NCBI GenBank assembly: GCA_022478985.1
Contig: JAKSZP010017428.1
Location: 31,358-95,357, forward strand
Length of the DNA stretch: 64,000 nt
Reading direction: 5' to 3'
DNA from: Massospora cicadina
Taxonomy: Eukaryota > Entomophthoromycota > Entomophthoromycetes > Entomophthorales > Entomophthoraceae
The position numbers and the translations under genes are program-made. The notes below the pieces were generated by a model, which did no database searches, was not told where the DNA came from, and saw only the letters and a program-made list of their open reading frames with translations. Below are positions 44,785-56,499 of the stretch, piece after piece; position 1 is the stretch's first letter, and every line of letters begins with the position of its first letter.

Positions 44785-47700
44785 TGAGGCGCCACGGGCA
44801 CCTCAGTGTCAATAGGGATGTTAAACATCGTGGGAGCCAGGGCTCAATTGTCCCAAGCCAAAAAGCTGAACTTCATGTGGAGACCCCCTGTAGATACCTT
44901 GGCCATCCAAGGAACTCACTGTCTATAGGGGGAAGAGGGATCCTGGTCAGCCAGGGTCTCACCATCCCAACTGGTATGGACGTCCCACTGTGGGGTGAAC
45001 ATCCATAATCATAAAAGATTGAAATCACTAACTTGTTCTCATATCTACATGGCTGCATCCTGGTAACAACAACCACATGCCAGGATGCATAATTTTGATA
45101 GCATGCATCTATGCACCATGCACTGCAGCTGAGAGGAAATAATTTCTTGAGACCATCCCAACACTCGCCCTCCTACCAGATACCATTTTACTGGGTGACT
45201 TCAACTGCTGGGCTGACCTCAACATGGACCAATGGCCTAACCCCAGTGGATACCCCCAGGGCGCATCAAATTCTGTGCAATGAAGAAATCCCTCAGCTTA
45301 TATGATACTCTCCCCTCAGTTCACCACTCCTCCCCCACATAACTCGCCCCAACATATGCGAGAGAATGCTCATCTCAATGAGTAGCATTGACTTTATCCT
45401 CACCCCAAAATTCCACCACTCAAACATTTCCAACTTCTTGACCAAAAAGACAAACTTCTCCAATTACTGACTCATTTTGGTGTAGCTTTTGTCAACCCGC
45501 ACTCCTGAACTGGCATCAAAATTGGAGGAAGTTGCACCCAGAAAATATAAAATTTCTTGAATTATCTGACTGGGTCAAAAAATGAGACCACAAATCCCAA
45601 ATTTGTAACTCCTTTCATATTGGACCCCATCGCAACCTGGGCAAAGTTCAAAGTCTGATTAATAAATAAAACTCGCATTTTTGCCTCACATAAGTACACT
45701 GCCAACACAGCCACAATCAGGCGCATTTTGGCAGAGCTGGGCAACCTCAAGCTTAACACCCAAAGTCTGGCTACAGCCCCAACTGGGGGCTTAAATGGGC
45801 GGAAATATCTGCCCGCCAAACGCCTTCATCTTCAAACACCAGCACAGAATCAAAGTTTTTAAAAGAGGTAAGTTCATAAAAGAAGTCAAAACCTGCTAGA
45901 CATTGTTCTTCCACTAGTTTCATTCTCACAGCAACCAGTCTGCATGCACACAGGTCTGCAAAGGTTATGGCACTATAGCAAATGACCAAGCGGAGGTCAA
46001 GGCGGAAGTACACTGTTACTACATAGAACTATACCGTGATACCCCAACTGACCCTAAAATTAAAAAATTTATACACACCGCCAGAATACAAAAAACACGG
46101 CAGACTATAATTTCCTAAATCAAATCAAAAAGGAGGAGCTCTGGGACCCAGTCTGCAGTGCACCATGTATGAAATGCCCAGGGCCTGATGAGTTACCCTA
46201 TGAATTCTACAAAAACATTTTAAACAAATTCCCCCTCCTCTTGGCATCAATGAACCAGTGCCTGCTGGAGACACGCCTCCTACCTGGTGGCCAGGACCCT
46301 TATGTCATAATCCTGTTTGAAAAGGGTGACAAACTGGACTTGGCCAACTAGCGCCCAATTGCACTCTCTAACTCTGATACAAAATTATTAAAAAATTTAG
46401 CCACCAGATTAAGCAAAATAGCCTCCAAAATACTGTCGCCCAAGCAGTTTGGGCTCATACCAAGGCGTTCAATATGGAACAATATACACTCCGTCACCAA
46501 CATATGCCAGTCCATAGCAACTGGAACTCCAGGTTGTACTAGACCTGGAGAAGGCATATGACCGCTTTAGTTTGCTGTACCTGAAGGAATGCCTAAGAGC
46601 CTTAAAACTCCCACCCAGATTCATAGTCTGGGCAATGCTCCTAACAGAGTCTGCATCCATGGCTAACTGTGACCCTGGATTTCTGACCAACAAAATCACA
46701 TAATGCAGAGGGCTCAAACAAGGGGACCCTCTCAGCCTGCTGCTGTATAACTTCAGTATTGATCCGCTCATTTGCATCGCTGACTCACGCCTCATGGGCA
46801 TCACTGCACAAGGCCAACCAACAGTCAAGATACTAGCTTGTGGATGACTATGTGGTAGGTATAGCTAACAACAATAATTCCTGACATCTGGAACGCACCC
46901 TGGAGGAGTATTTCATTATGGGCAACGCATCACTCAACAAAAAAATGGAAACAATCCTTTTAGGCGAGTACACTAACAACTGGACTACAACACCTAAACC
47001 CCACAGTCCCCCACAAAGAAACAACCCAATCATCATACCCTTCACATCACCCCCCTCAGCCAACCCTGTTAGCTACCTTGGGATGTGGCTGGAAACAGGG
47101 GTATGCCAATGAGAGAATTGAGAAAAACCTATTACAGTAGATGTTCAACTGCGTTGCCTCCCTTAAGGGAAGATCTCAGGACTAACAGGGCGAGTAACAG
47201 TTGCCAACTCACTTATCCTTTTAATGCTGTGGTACCCCGCCTACGCAATCTCCTTTATGCCTTCATTTATACCCTCTGTCCATGCACTTATCCAGGGATG
47301 GTTATTGCCTGGGTCCCGGATACCTGTACAATTGGAAACACTCTTCAGCCCACACTTCAGCGGTGGCATGGGCCTAATAGACTTTGAAGACCATGCCAAC
47401 CGCATATTGGGCACCTGGATAGAGGAAGTCCTAGCCACAGACCTCCCACAACAGCACTTGTCTAGAGTGGCGAGGGCCAACTTTTCACAGGCGCTCAAAC
47501 TATCTAACTCCCACAACCTGTCCAGCCTGCTCATATACCTTGCAAACCGTTCCAAGGCAGCGGGCCCACATGGAACTCCCTCACTTCAAACGCCTCCTCC
47601 ACACCATTCAGCACATAGGGTGGACCATCACTATCACAGGCACTAGTCAGAGAAGGGGAAGGCCCAGAGCTTGCTTCACGATAAGGAAACTGGACAACCA

Positions 47701-48250
47701 CCCCCAGAGGGACACACATGACTTGACCCCGCTCATTGCAAGAATTGACTACATGGATGTATTAGATATCCCCTACAACCTCATGACACAGAAGGCAATA
47801 TGGAGGCTCACACATCATCCACTTATCCAGCAAAGGGTAAGAGCTAACAACTGGCATTTCCTCAGAAAAACTACAAGACAGCGGATTGCTCCAACTCTCT
47901 TTATGCAATTTGTGAAGTGTGTGGAGGGGATGGCACCCTACACCACCGCCTTGAAGCATGCCCCCTATCTAGAGCCATAAGCAGGAAGTTTCGCGTCTGC
48001 TTAAAACTCATAACAACCAGGAGCTGTCAATCTCCAGAAGCCTCCTCGCACTCCAACTTGAATTCATGATACCACCCACACTCTGTTCCCTGATAGTCGC
48101 CATTGCACTGTGGATAATCCACATCATAGCGCTGAATGCCTACAAGGGAACTGTGCTGACCATCTGTGGGACAATCAGTAGATTTCACCTACAGTTATTG
48201 GAACACTTCTAAGCCTGGCTATATGGATACATGATGCCAAAGCAACAAAG
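44785..48250 (+). pseudogene. LINE-3 ORF2: endonuclease-reverse transcriptase, broken
   Basis: The endonuclease region shows GMLNIVGARAQ, LAIQGTH (Glu changed to Gly) and GDFNCW (about 45198-45216). RT blocks are KCPGPDELPYEFYK, LFEKGDKLDLAN (46169-46351), FGLIPRRSIW and RGLKQGDPLS (about 46708-46738). The AFADD box is destroyed by a small deletion near 46833-46850. The C-terminal part keeps GGMGLIDFEDHANRILGTWI (47350-47430) and a CEVCGGDGTLHHRLEAC knuckle (about 47910-47962). Confidence 0.85.
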
Positions 48251-48517
48251 ACTCATTGAGTCATGTTCCCAGTCTGTTTTCTGCATGTGGACCCCTTCCT
48301 TCACACTTACTCTATAATAGGAGAAGTCCTCTTGGAGTAGGGCATCTAACCTCCATACACCTGAAGGTACCAGCTGGCAACAGGGGTAGCTCATCTACTC
48401 TGGAGTGCCTAAATCTTGCTATACTTCATCCCCCTATCCCAATACATATAGTTCATATCAGTATTGTCCATCCCCTGGTCAGCTTGCCTCAGTTAAATAA
48501 AAAATTTAGGTGTTGTA

Positions 48518-48898
48518 TATTAAATCTTTACCACATGGTTTTATCATACTTGCGGTGGACCAATCATCTTGTGTTAAGACTAATCGAGGTGAAAAGATTT
48601 TCATGAGCTCTGATAGGTCAGTTCTCCCTCTCATCAAAGCCGCAATGCCCCCACCTATAATAAATATAATACCTTATCCCATTATTAGTCTTTGGATACT
48701 TCAAATACTGGGAAAAGGCTTCTAATAAAGTATTGTTTATAATAACTAAGGAACCAATTGAAATAATATAATATAAATTATTTTGTAGTTTTTTATATTG
48801 ATAGTTAGGCCAAAAAAGTTTGGCAACTAAAAGATTGATACATTATTAAAATCTGATACATTGCTACCTGCGGTCAATCATCTAACAGGATTCTAACA
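48518..48898 (+). repeat. Element G 3' LTR, second part
   Basis: Continues the LTR after LINE-3 and matches about 35880-36259. It ends TTCTAACA where the 5' copy ends TTAAAACA. Confidence 0.8.
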
Positions 48899-51157
48899 TT
48901 CAGCAACTGCTGAATAATAAAAATATTTTCATGCTGATTACAATACTAAGCTTGATTAATTAAGGTAGGGTAAAAAATCGGCCCATAAAAATTTAAGCTT
49001 TTGGGCTGCAAAAGATTTACTTCATATTGAGACATATTAATCTATTAGGTTAAACTTCTCAACTGATTGGTAATCTGATTTTCTTGGTTGGTATTGTTCT
49101 CTCTCATGATATACTTTTCCATTTTACAGCTTAAGGGCCTCTGTAGTAAGCACCACTTCTGTCAGCTTATCCATTATCTAGATTGTAAGCTAAGGTTCTA
49201 ATGGGCTCAAGGCTGTTAAATTATTGGGGCGGTCAAAGAAGATGAAGAAGATGGGTTAAATATACCTTATTAAATAAAAAGATTTACTATTTATAAGGCA
49301 AGTCAGGATATATCTCTAAGAAGACCATCATGTTTTTCTAAAATCAGGATCTTCCAAGTGTTTCCAAATTGACTGCCTAGCTGAGGCCTTTATTGTTCTC
49401 AGTTGGCTATCACCTCATAATTTGCATTGATCAAAGTCTGCCTTTTTGTGGTGCAAGAAACTGAGGAGCTAATCCAGAAGGAATCTCCATCAGTTCCTGC
49501 ATGTGCAATGATACCAGATCAAACTTCCCAATTGCACCTTTGATGGCAGGTTCTATATAGAGGGTTTGTAATGGAACATATTATGTTCGTCAATACTATA
49601 AATTGAGTTATTGAAATGGTGGTTGTAAACCAACAGTCTAAATCAATCCCGCCACAGTTTATAATTATAACTTATACCTATTTTATCCAAAATATGAGAA
49701 TCAGGGTTCAAACTCAGTATAATGACATGGGAATCATCTGGTTTCCACATCTAATTTATTTTATAATTTTAGCTCATCAGTCAGGTTTATATCCTGACAT
49801 ATCCTATTTAAACTCTATCAATTTGTAATTCTACCTTGTTTCTGGTTGCCTCATTCTACGTTCCCACCATTTGTGGGCTCTCTAGCCAGATAGGCCAATC
49901 TCAAATAAATGGCCATTTCACTTCATCTTTATTTTAAATTATAAAGTACTTTGGTTGGTTCAGTTTAGTTCTCTGATTGGTCAGCAATCCATTCAGAATT
50001 GTGCAGATGTTTTTTGCTCACCAGATGCCATAAGCTGTAAACTCATAGCCTTGGAAGGTGTGGGGCTATTCTAAGGTGCCAATGAGCCTGCCAATCTTGC
50101 TGCACTTCAACCTGTTTTAGTCACCTGTGGAGATGCCTGTAAGTGTGTATTGCCAGTAAGTGTGTACTCCCTGGGTCCAGACAGGTAGCTAGAGGCTGGC
50201 AGAGTATTGGCTGCTACGTCAAACCTCTACCCAAATTAGGAAATTCCCTGAGTCACCACCAGGTTCTTTTATTGAAGTGTAGGGCAATTAGTCCAACTTT
50301 GACGGCTGATAACCTAATACTGATATATTCACCATTCAATTGAGGATACTCTTTTCAGCGTAAGGTTATATGTATTGGGATAGGCAAGTCAGGTCTTGGG
50401 AACCTGGTTTGTTACCGGGTTCAATAGTTGCTCATCAATATTCAACTTAGGAGTGAAAGCCCAATTTGTTTTTTTCCTGAATCCCAACACTGTTGATGTG
50501 ATCTTTCATACATTTAAGAAGGATTTTAGAACAAGGTATTAATTACTAGGAAGATTTTCAAAAGAAAGTAGTATTCAATTTTTAATCCTATATAAATAAT
50601 TTTAAATTGTAAAAAAGAAAAGTAAATATACCAAAGATTGATTAAAAAGTGTTTTTAATGATTAGTTGATGGGATATAGATAAAGATATCTGCTATTTAT
50701 GAAACAATATTTCATTTGAAAAATGAATTTTACCTGAAAGGTGTTGGGAAGATATCTAAAACTTAACTCTTTTAATTAGTAATAATATTTTAAGGGAAAT
50801 ATGAAATTATACGTAACTTGAAGATGCGGTTAAATTCTTTGTTATATTCCTAGCCTAGTATTGAGGTTTTTGCAACTAGTCTTGTAAAGTATTGTATGAA
50901 TGAAGCGATTGGCCTAATTGGAACTTCATGTACTCTCGAAAAACGAATTCCAGTTTTAATTAATTGAAAGCATATTGACGATACAATTCATGTTCTCTGA
51001 GCCCAGCATATACATTCACATTAAATTTTCCATCTTAATAATTATATGACTATTAATTTACCTTGAATAAATTATTGTAAATCCAGTTTTAAAATAACCA
51101 AGCTTGTATATTGAAAATTTAAAATCATTCACCCTTCCAAACCATTTTATCTAATTC
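48899..51157. other. AT-rich region upstream of the SVP26-like gene
   Basis: About 2.26 kb without a convincing gene. Short open frames (49616-49828, 50143-50343) show no recognisable features. No LTR or LINE similarity to the rest of the window was found. The promoter of the gene at 51158 should lie in the last few hundred bases, but no specific element can be named. Confidence 0.5.
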
Positions 51158-52840
51158 ATGCTTCAGATAATTACTTCGGTTGGCTTAGTTATTACTGTAA
51201 TAGGCCTCGGTTTTTGCTTTGGTAAGTAAAGCTAAGCTTTAATCTATCTTTTTTATTACACACATAAGGTATATTTAGGTTTGCCTTTTTGTTATTTTTA
51301 TTTCTATACGCATTAAGCTGAGGATTCTGTTGTCTTCTAACACTCCCGCTCTATTACTAGAAACTACAGGAATTGCTTAAAATTTGATTGCAGCGATGCG
51401 GCTTATCTTTTGAATGGCGCTCCTATTTGTAGTTTTGCCTCATGGTGCTTTAGTATTCTTTAGTTTTCTCAACTAGTTGTATGGTTTTTCACTATATTCA
51501 ATTTAAATCAATTTGAATATGTTGCAAGCAAAAGAATTTTATGAACCAGCTTACGCCAATATTTTACAGCTTTAAGACATTTTTCCGACTTCTTGTTTCA
51601 AAAGATTCTTTTACCCTCTTTTACACAGTTTTAAGAACCCGGAGTACACTTTTAAAGATTAGCTAAATACAAGTGTGAGACTAATTACTATGCTAGATTG
51701 TACGCTTGGTTCGCTGAAATCTTCTTGCAGTTATCTATATTATCATTGCCTTACTTGAACTTTTAAAAAGTTGATTTTCCAGAATTCTATTAAGTAGAAT
51801 TTTAGTTTTAAAATGTTTGCTTCTTCCAGATAAAAATTTATTATAAAACTTTATCTTATTGCGCTTAACAAGAATTTATTTTTTTAGTTTGTGGAGTCCT
51901 TCGAGCAAGCGACCTCATCGAGGAGTATCCTAGGCGTTCCAAAAACTTTCTCAGATGGGCTGGTATCGTAAGGGGTTTTGTTTGCCAGCTTTTTAGGACT
52001 AGATGGTTCCAAATTAAGGGGGATGTACCTTGATTTGCATTGCTAGCGTTTAGAAGGCAATACTAGCTGTTGCTATCAACTTTTTCATCTAGCGACGTTT
52101 TTTAATTGGTCGTATAGCCCTTTTATTTTGTTATTTAACGGTACAATATTTAGTCTTATGCTATTTTTCAATTTTGAATTTTTTGCGTCTTTTTCTAGAT
52201 ATTATATAGTTTTCGTTTCTCTACACTTTATAATCCCTTCAAACTTTAACGTCGTTTCTCACTAAATTTACATTTAACTTTTTTAAAGCTAATATCAAAT
52301 GATGTAGCAAAGGTGCTTAATATGAAGTTTTAGGCTACCGTAATTGTCCATATTATCTTGTGGTGGCTTGATAATTCCCCACTGGTCCCAACCATTACCG
52401 GGATAATCAGTCAACTTATTTTTGCTTCTAATTTAAGCAACTACCCAGTAGCGGAAGTAGTCTCGATCCATTTTATCGTGACGATTCTTGCAAGTATAGT
52501 CAACCACTTCGCTTGGCTCTTCTATTTCTTAGAACCTGATCAAACACATGGCAAGCTTAGCGCCGTTGAAATATGCATGTTTTTCCTGGTTATGGTTTGG
52601 ATGGTTCCTTTTACGTATCTCCTTGCTCTAACCGACTCACAAGGTTTACCCCTTTATGGTAAGTACAGACTTAATTTTTATAATCTATTTTTTAGACTTT
52701 ACTCTAGCTATATTATATGCTCTCTTGTCGTTTTTAATAATATTTTATTAGATGCGTCTGGTAGGCCCAATAGACCAAATCTTCTAAGGAGTCTTTTGAA
52801 TCTAGCAAATAATTCACTTCAAAAGCCTAAAAGCCGATGA
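51158..52840 (+). CDS. SVP26/TEX261 (Erv26 family) ER-Golgi cargo adaptor, four exons
   Basis: Exons 51158-51221, 51888-51967, 52334-52658 and 52752-52840 join in phase to a 185-residue protein (TEX261 and yeast Svp26 are about 196 and 228). Introns of 666, 366 and 93 bp begin GTAAGT, GTAAGG and GTAAGT and end TTTTTAG, GTTTTAG and TATTAG; CTTAAC and CTTAAT branch-like sites precede the first two acceptors. Family hallmarks in order are an N-terminal membrane segment (residues ~3-21), DLIEEY (~31-36), a second hydrophobic span, VNHFAWLFYF (family V-V-N-H-Y-x-W-F-x-F) and MVWMVPFTYLLAL (family C-x-W-x-I-P-F-A). The C-terminal tail is basic, ending KPKSR. Family role: a multi-pass protein of early Golgi/COPII vesicles that helps export type II membrane enzymes such as mannosyltransferases. 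It is the only intact gene seen here. Intron 3 is a multiple of three without a stop, so retention would add 31 residues. Confidence 0.9.
51982..52047 (-). mobile_element. Possible third micro-insertion, in intron 2 of the SVP26-like gene
   Basis: The minus strand at 51990-52010 reads GGAACCATCTAGTCCTAAAA(A), one mismatch from the core of micro-insertion 1 (GAACCATCTAGTACT plus A). A longer insert with a near-duplication TTGCCAGC (51982-51989) / TTGCTAGC (52040-52047) is possible, giving an insert of about 50 nt. The duplication is short and imperfect, so this is tentative. Confidence 0.4.
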
Positions 52841-52870
52841 TTATATTATTTTAAAAGACCACAAAATTAC

Positions 52871-52876
52871 AATAAA
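52871..52876 (+). promoter_or_regulatory. Candidate polyadenylation signal AATAAA
   Basis: AATAAA lies 31 bases after the SVP26-like stop codon. The motif is common in AT-rich DNA, so the support is positional only. Confidence 0.4.
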
Positions 52877-55084
52877 TACCTAGAGTTTGCGTTCAGCTCT
52901 ATGGTCATTTACATCACGGCATTCTTCATTAAATTTTAACTATCTACTTGCTTGTCTCAGACATTTAGAGCTACTAGCTTTTCGAACAATATGGATGGGC
53001 GGCTTGTTTAATTTGTGGGGTTGTATCGAGAACAAAATTGTGTAGCATTTAATGTGGTACCACGTTTTGTTTCGGCAGTAATTTTCACTTCATCTCACGC
53101 ATTTGTCGTCTGAATAATGAATAACTCTTTATTAGCTTCTCTCAACTCTGATTAAAAGGAGAAATGATTTTAGTAAAATTAGATTCTATTATTTTTTACT
53201 TTTTAGTGAAAAAGGTACCGTTTACGATATTTTATCTGCGCTTAGTGTTAATAAAATATAAATGTACTCCTATTCCTACTTGTATGTATATTTTACCTTG
53301 TAGAAGCAAAGTCAAAGTAACTACCTTATTTTATACGTATCTGATGAAGTCAAACCTTATCTGAGTATACTTGTGAGACTGAAGGAAGGAATGTGGTATA
53401 AAAAATTTTGAATTCGCTTCCAAATTATATTTCTGCGGCATTATGGTAAATGGACTTTTAACCTTATTCTATCCTTTATGTAGACTATGCTGTAGATAGT
53501 TTTAATTCAACTTGGCGTTTTGTTTTCTATCTTTTATCGTTTTGTGATTAACTTAACATAATTTGTTTAGCTGAAGCGCTGAACGTAATGTCTTTTTACA
53601 AAAAGCAGATACCAATCAGTTCAGGTTATGTGCATTATCCTTAGACAAAAGCTAAATATAACATCTTTGTGCTACTTTCTATTTACATATAACCTACAAA
53701 TCGATTCTAGTAAACAACAGACTACTAGTTTTTATTGGCTACTAGTTAAAAGTATAAATAAACTTTCAGGTTTTATAAAGGGTTCAGGCATATAAATCAG
53801 AAGCCGTGAATTTTAATTAAGATAAAGCTTTTTAAATTATAACTTCGGTATGCATGGCTTATTAGATTATGGAATCAAGCATCTATCGAAGTTGACTAGG
53901 TTTCCTATAAATATAACGCTTCAAATATTTTGACATACAAACTTTTTGATATTATCTTATGAGTTTTTTTATTTTCAATTGTTAGAATCCAAAAGGGTAT
54001 TCTATAATGATACTATTCGATGTCTGGATGTCTGTTCATTAAAAAGCTTGTACTAATTAAAGTTTTTTATATGATCTCATACTAAAGCAACTTTTAAGTA
54101 AACCTAGTATTTATGAGATATATAGATGGTTAGATAACTTGAAGAATCTAACTTACTATACTTGATATGATAAAAACTAAGTTTGACTGATAATTTAAGC
54201 ATATAAACTTCAACTACATGCTTAAGTCATTTTATATAGCAAGTTTTTCTAGCTCAGTCAGATGTATCCTAGCCTTGTTATTTGGGGATTGTCAGTTTGT
54301 TTCTGTATGTGAGCATTTGAGAGTAAAACTGAATTTTAAAGTGACACTAACAAGAAAACTTTTTACTAGAAACAAAGCTTGCAAATATATTAGCAGTATA
54401 TATGCTTTATGCATGTTCTTGCAAACTAGCAAGATATATACTGACGTTGTAATTTTTGTTTTAAGCCAATAGGACTTAAACGTGGTGAAAAAGGTATACC
54501 ACCTCAAAGTTTTAGCATGCTCTAGAATATCACTTTGTATATGAAAATTACAGAATTTTTTATACCAGGCTTATAACTTTTAATGTTCTTACATGTTTTA
54601 TCAGCTACTATGAAGTCAAAGTATAGATTTGTCAACTATCTTTGAAAGGGAACTTAATTATTTAGATATTTATTAATATCCATCTGAAAAGTTATAATAG
54701 ATTAAATTTATAATTTTTTTCATACTTTTACCTAAGAGCATAAGACAAAAGTATAAATACATAGAAATATCTAAAAACTTAGTTTGCTATATTGAACAAG
54801 GATAACAATTATTTATTTAGCTAATACTTCATTAGCAAATTACTGCAAAGATATGCTGTCATAATTTAATACATGGTTACTCTTTAATTAATGTGTACTT
54901 TTTATATCTTTTGATATCAACCATTATGATTAATTATTATGTATCATATAGTTAAATAGTCATTGATTCCCTATATTGTTATATTGTACTAACTGAACAT
55001 GTCTATAAATAACTCAGATATAGATAAAAAGTCTAAATATGCAATCAACAAACTGTATAAAGGGACTTTAGAAGGAGGTATCTT
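52877..55084. other. AT-rich region downstream of the SVP26-like gene
   Basis: About 2.2 kb of very AT-rich sequence. Open frames at 53164-53364, 54218-54472 and 54292-54507 (minus) are short, composition-driven and without recognisable domains. No repeat shared with the rest of the window was seen. Confidence 0.5.
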
Positions 55085-55825
55085 TGTCAGATAATTGCCC
55101 TCCCAGCTTCAAGAAAAGGATGTGTTAGGTCAAAATAGGATGAAAGGGGAAATGTCAGACATTTACAAGTATAATATGGGGATAAGAGCATTTTGAATAA
55201 AAATAATGATAGTATCTGCAAAAGGCCCCAGTAAATTCTCAGTGGAACCCCCAAATCAGGGCAACACTTTTGCTAATACTAAAAGGCAAATACACAAGGT
55301 CAGGCAGTCAGATTGCCCTGACCATGCAGTGGAATCATTGGAGTCCATCAGAGGTTCCTCCCCAGGCCACATCCAGTTCAATTCAAACACCTAGATGGGG
55401 ACCACCCCCTTTTATAGCTTGGAGGGGGTCTCAAAAGGTGCAACTATCTTATCTCATAGTGATTAGCTGAAATATATCAAATATTAACCCCACAGGTTTG
55501 TCTTGCCTAAAATTAACATTCTACCAGTCATTCCACCTAAAAGATATGAGTTTCCTGAGCTTTAATAGGTCAAATTTCCATATTCCCTAATCTAGACCTT
55601 ACTAAGCTATTCCAAACATTAGCATTAAATTCCCTTTGACCCTCAATACGGTTTAAATACTGATTGGTAGTATTGAGAAGGAGCACTTTTTTGTTTCTTG
55701 CCCCACACCTAATAAAAAACTTTTAAAAACCCATATTTACTTTTATTTAATTAAGTATTAGTTTTAGTTTCTAAAAGTATTTTGTGGAAATCTGGCTGTT
55801 ATCAGCACTAGTGAGCCTAAAAATT
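55085..55825 (+). repeat. Solo LTR related to element G (J)
   Basis: Starts TGTCAGATAATTGCC, matching the element G LTR start TGTCAGACAATTGCC. It then follows the G LTR order: a CCCCCTTTTATA-GCTT-GGAGGGGG block near 55410, GAGCTTTAATAGGTCA near 55557, and a TTATCAGCACTAGTGAGCC-like end. No internal coding sequence follows, because element E begins at once. The right end is uncertain by about 10 bp. Confidence 0.65.
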
Positions 55826-56496
55826 TGCTGGATTCTCACAGTATTTTCTTGCTGTTGGCAGTGTAATGCATAAGCTCATGCCAGTATGACACAAATAAAC
55901 TGGGTAGGAACACCCAAGTCATTGACCAAAGTAAGGATATCAACCCAGACATCCACCTTTGGATTTGTGCATTTTGTCCAAACCTATCAACAAACCCACA
56001 GAAAATAGTTGCAAAATTACTGTTGCCAAGTAACAAACCCTGACCCAGTGTAAGAGTGTGAAGTGAGGCAATTGTCTAGTTAAAAGAACTCTCCAACTCC
56101 ATAAGTAGGTTTATTTTAAAAATATGGTTTAATATATTGGTTATATAATAAGGAATACCTTTATTCTTAGTTGCAAATTCTTAGAAGTTGAAACTGAGAA
56201 AAACCCCAGTTTGACTTTACTTATTTATGCACTTCAACTTACCATAAATTTAGCTTTGCTAATCTACATCTGGTTAACTATTTTTTTAGCTTCTGAGATC
56301 CTGGGCAATGAGTTAAAGTTTATGCAGGCAAAATCATTGGTTTTAGATGAAGTTTTCTATTTCAAAATCTTGAAATGAGAATCCAGAAACTCAAATATGT
56401 TTAGGATGATGTTTTCCCATATCAAAATCACCTGGATCAACCTTAAGTCCAAAAACTAAGGTAATATGTTGGTTGTGGAGTGTCTCAACTGTTACA
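55826..56496 (-). repeat. Element E 3' LTR
   Basis: Homologous to 22048-22863. It ends CAACTGTTACA next to the plus-strand TTACCCTCCC, the polypurine tract of the minus strand. The minus strand contains the same Trp-rich stretch as the C LTR (SLLWSMTWVFLPSLFVSYW). Confidence 0.75.
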
Positions 56497-56499
56497 TTA

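Larger units (their letters stand above)
43300..48503 (+). mobile_element. LINE-3: full-length-like non-LTR retrotransposon
   Basis: Flanked by a perfect 14-bp target-site duplication ATTTAGGTGTTGTA (43286-43299 and 48504-48517). Length is 5,204 bp, close to LINE-2. The 5' start (AAATTTTCATTCC..AACAATC) and the 3' tail (TATTGTCCATCCCCTGG, CAGCTTGCCTCAG, AAATAAAA) match LINE-2. ORF1 and ORF2 are both present and both broken. Confidence 0.93.
35506..48898 (+). mobile_element. Ty3/gypsy LTR retrotransposon G with dUTPase-like domain
   Basis: LTRs start TGTCARACAATTGCCATCTT (35506 and 42927) and extend about 0.75 kb. The 3' LTR is split by LINE-3. A purine-rich tract (GAAGGGGATAA) precedes the 3' LTR. 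Inside, on the plus strand: a TGGTGCTCACTTC primer-binding candidate (36263), gag with a degenerate knuckle, protease, dUTPase-like domain, RT with an intact YLDD box, RNase H and integrase. The integrase is interrupted by a possible MITE at 41802-42395. The outer target-site duplication is unclear (TTTGG versus TTCAG). Confidence 0.88.

Noticed and set aside
49700..49715. B-box-like GGTTCAAACTC as a second SINE or tRNA
   Set aside because: No A box about 44 nt upstream, no poly(A) tail and no duplication.
52659..52695. Alternative 37-bp third intron
   Set aside because: Splicing to the nearer acceptor gives a stop within about 19 codons and loses the family-like C-terminus; the 93-bp intron is consistent.
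52358..52840. A 160-residue single-exon gene
   Set aside because: It has no ATG at its start. It is exon 3 plus retained intron 3 plus exon 4 of the SVP26-like gene; the acceptor at 52333 and the upstream exons give a complete family-length protein.
49616..54507. Small open frames at 49616-49828, 50143-50343, 53164-53364 and 54218-54507
   Set aside because: Short, compositionally driven by AT-rich DNA, no domains, no splice-consistent extensions.
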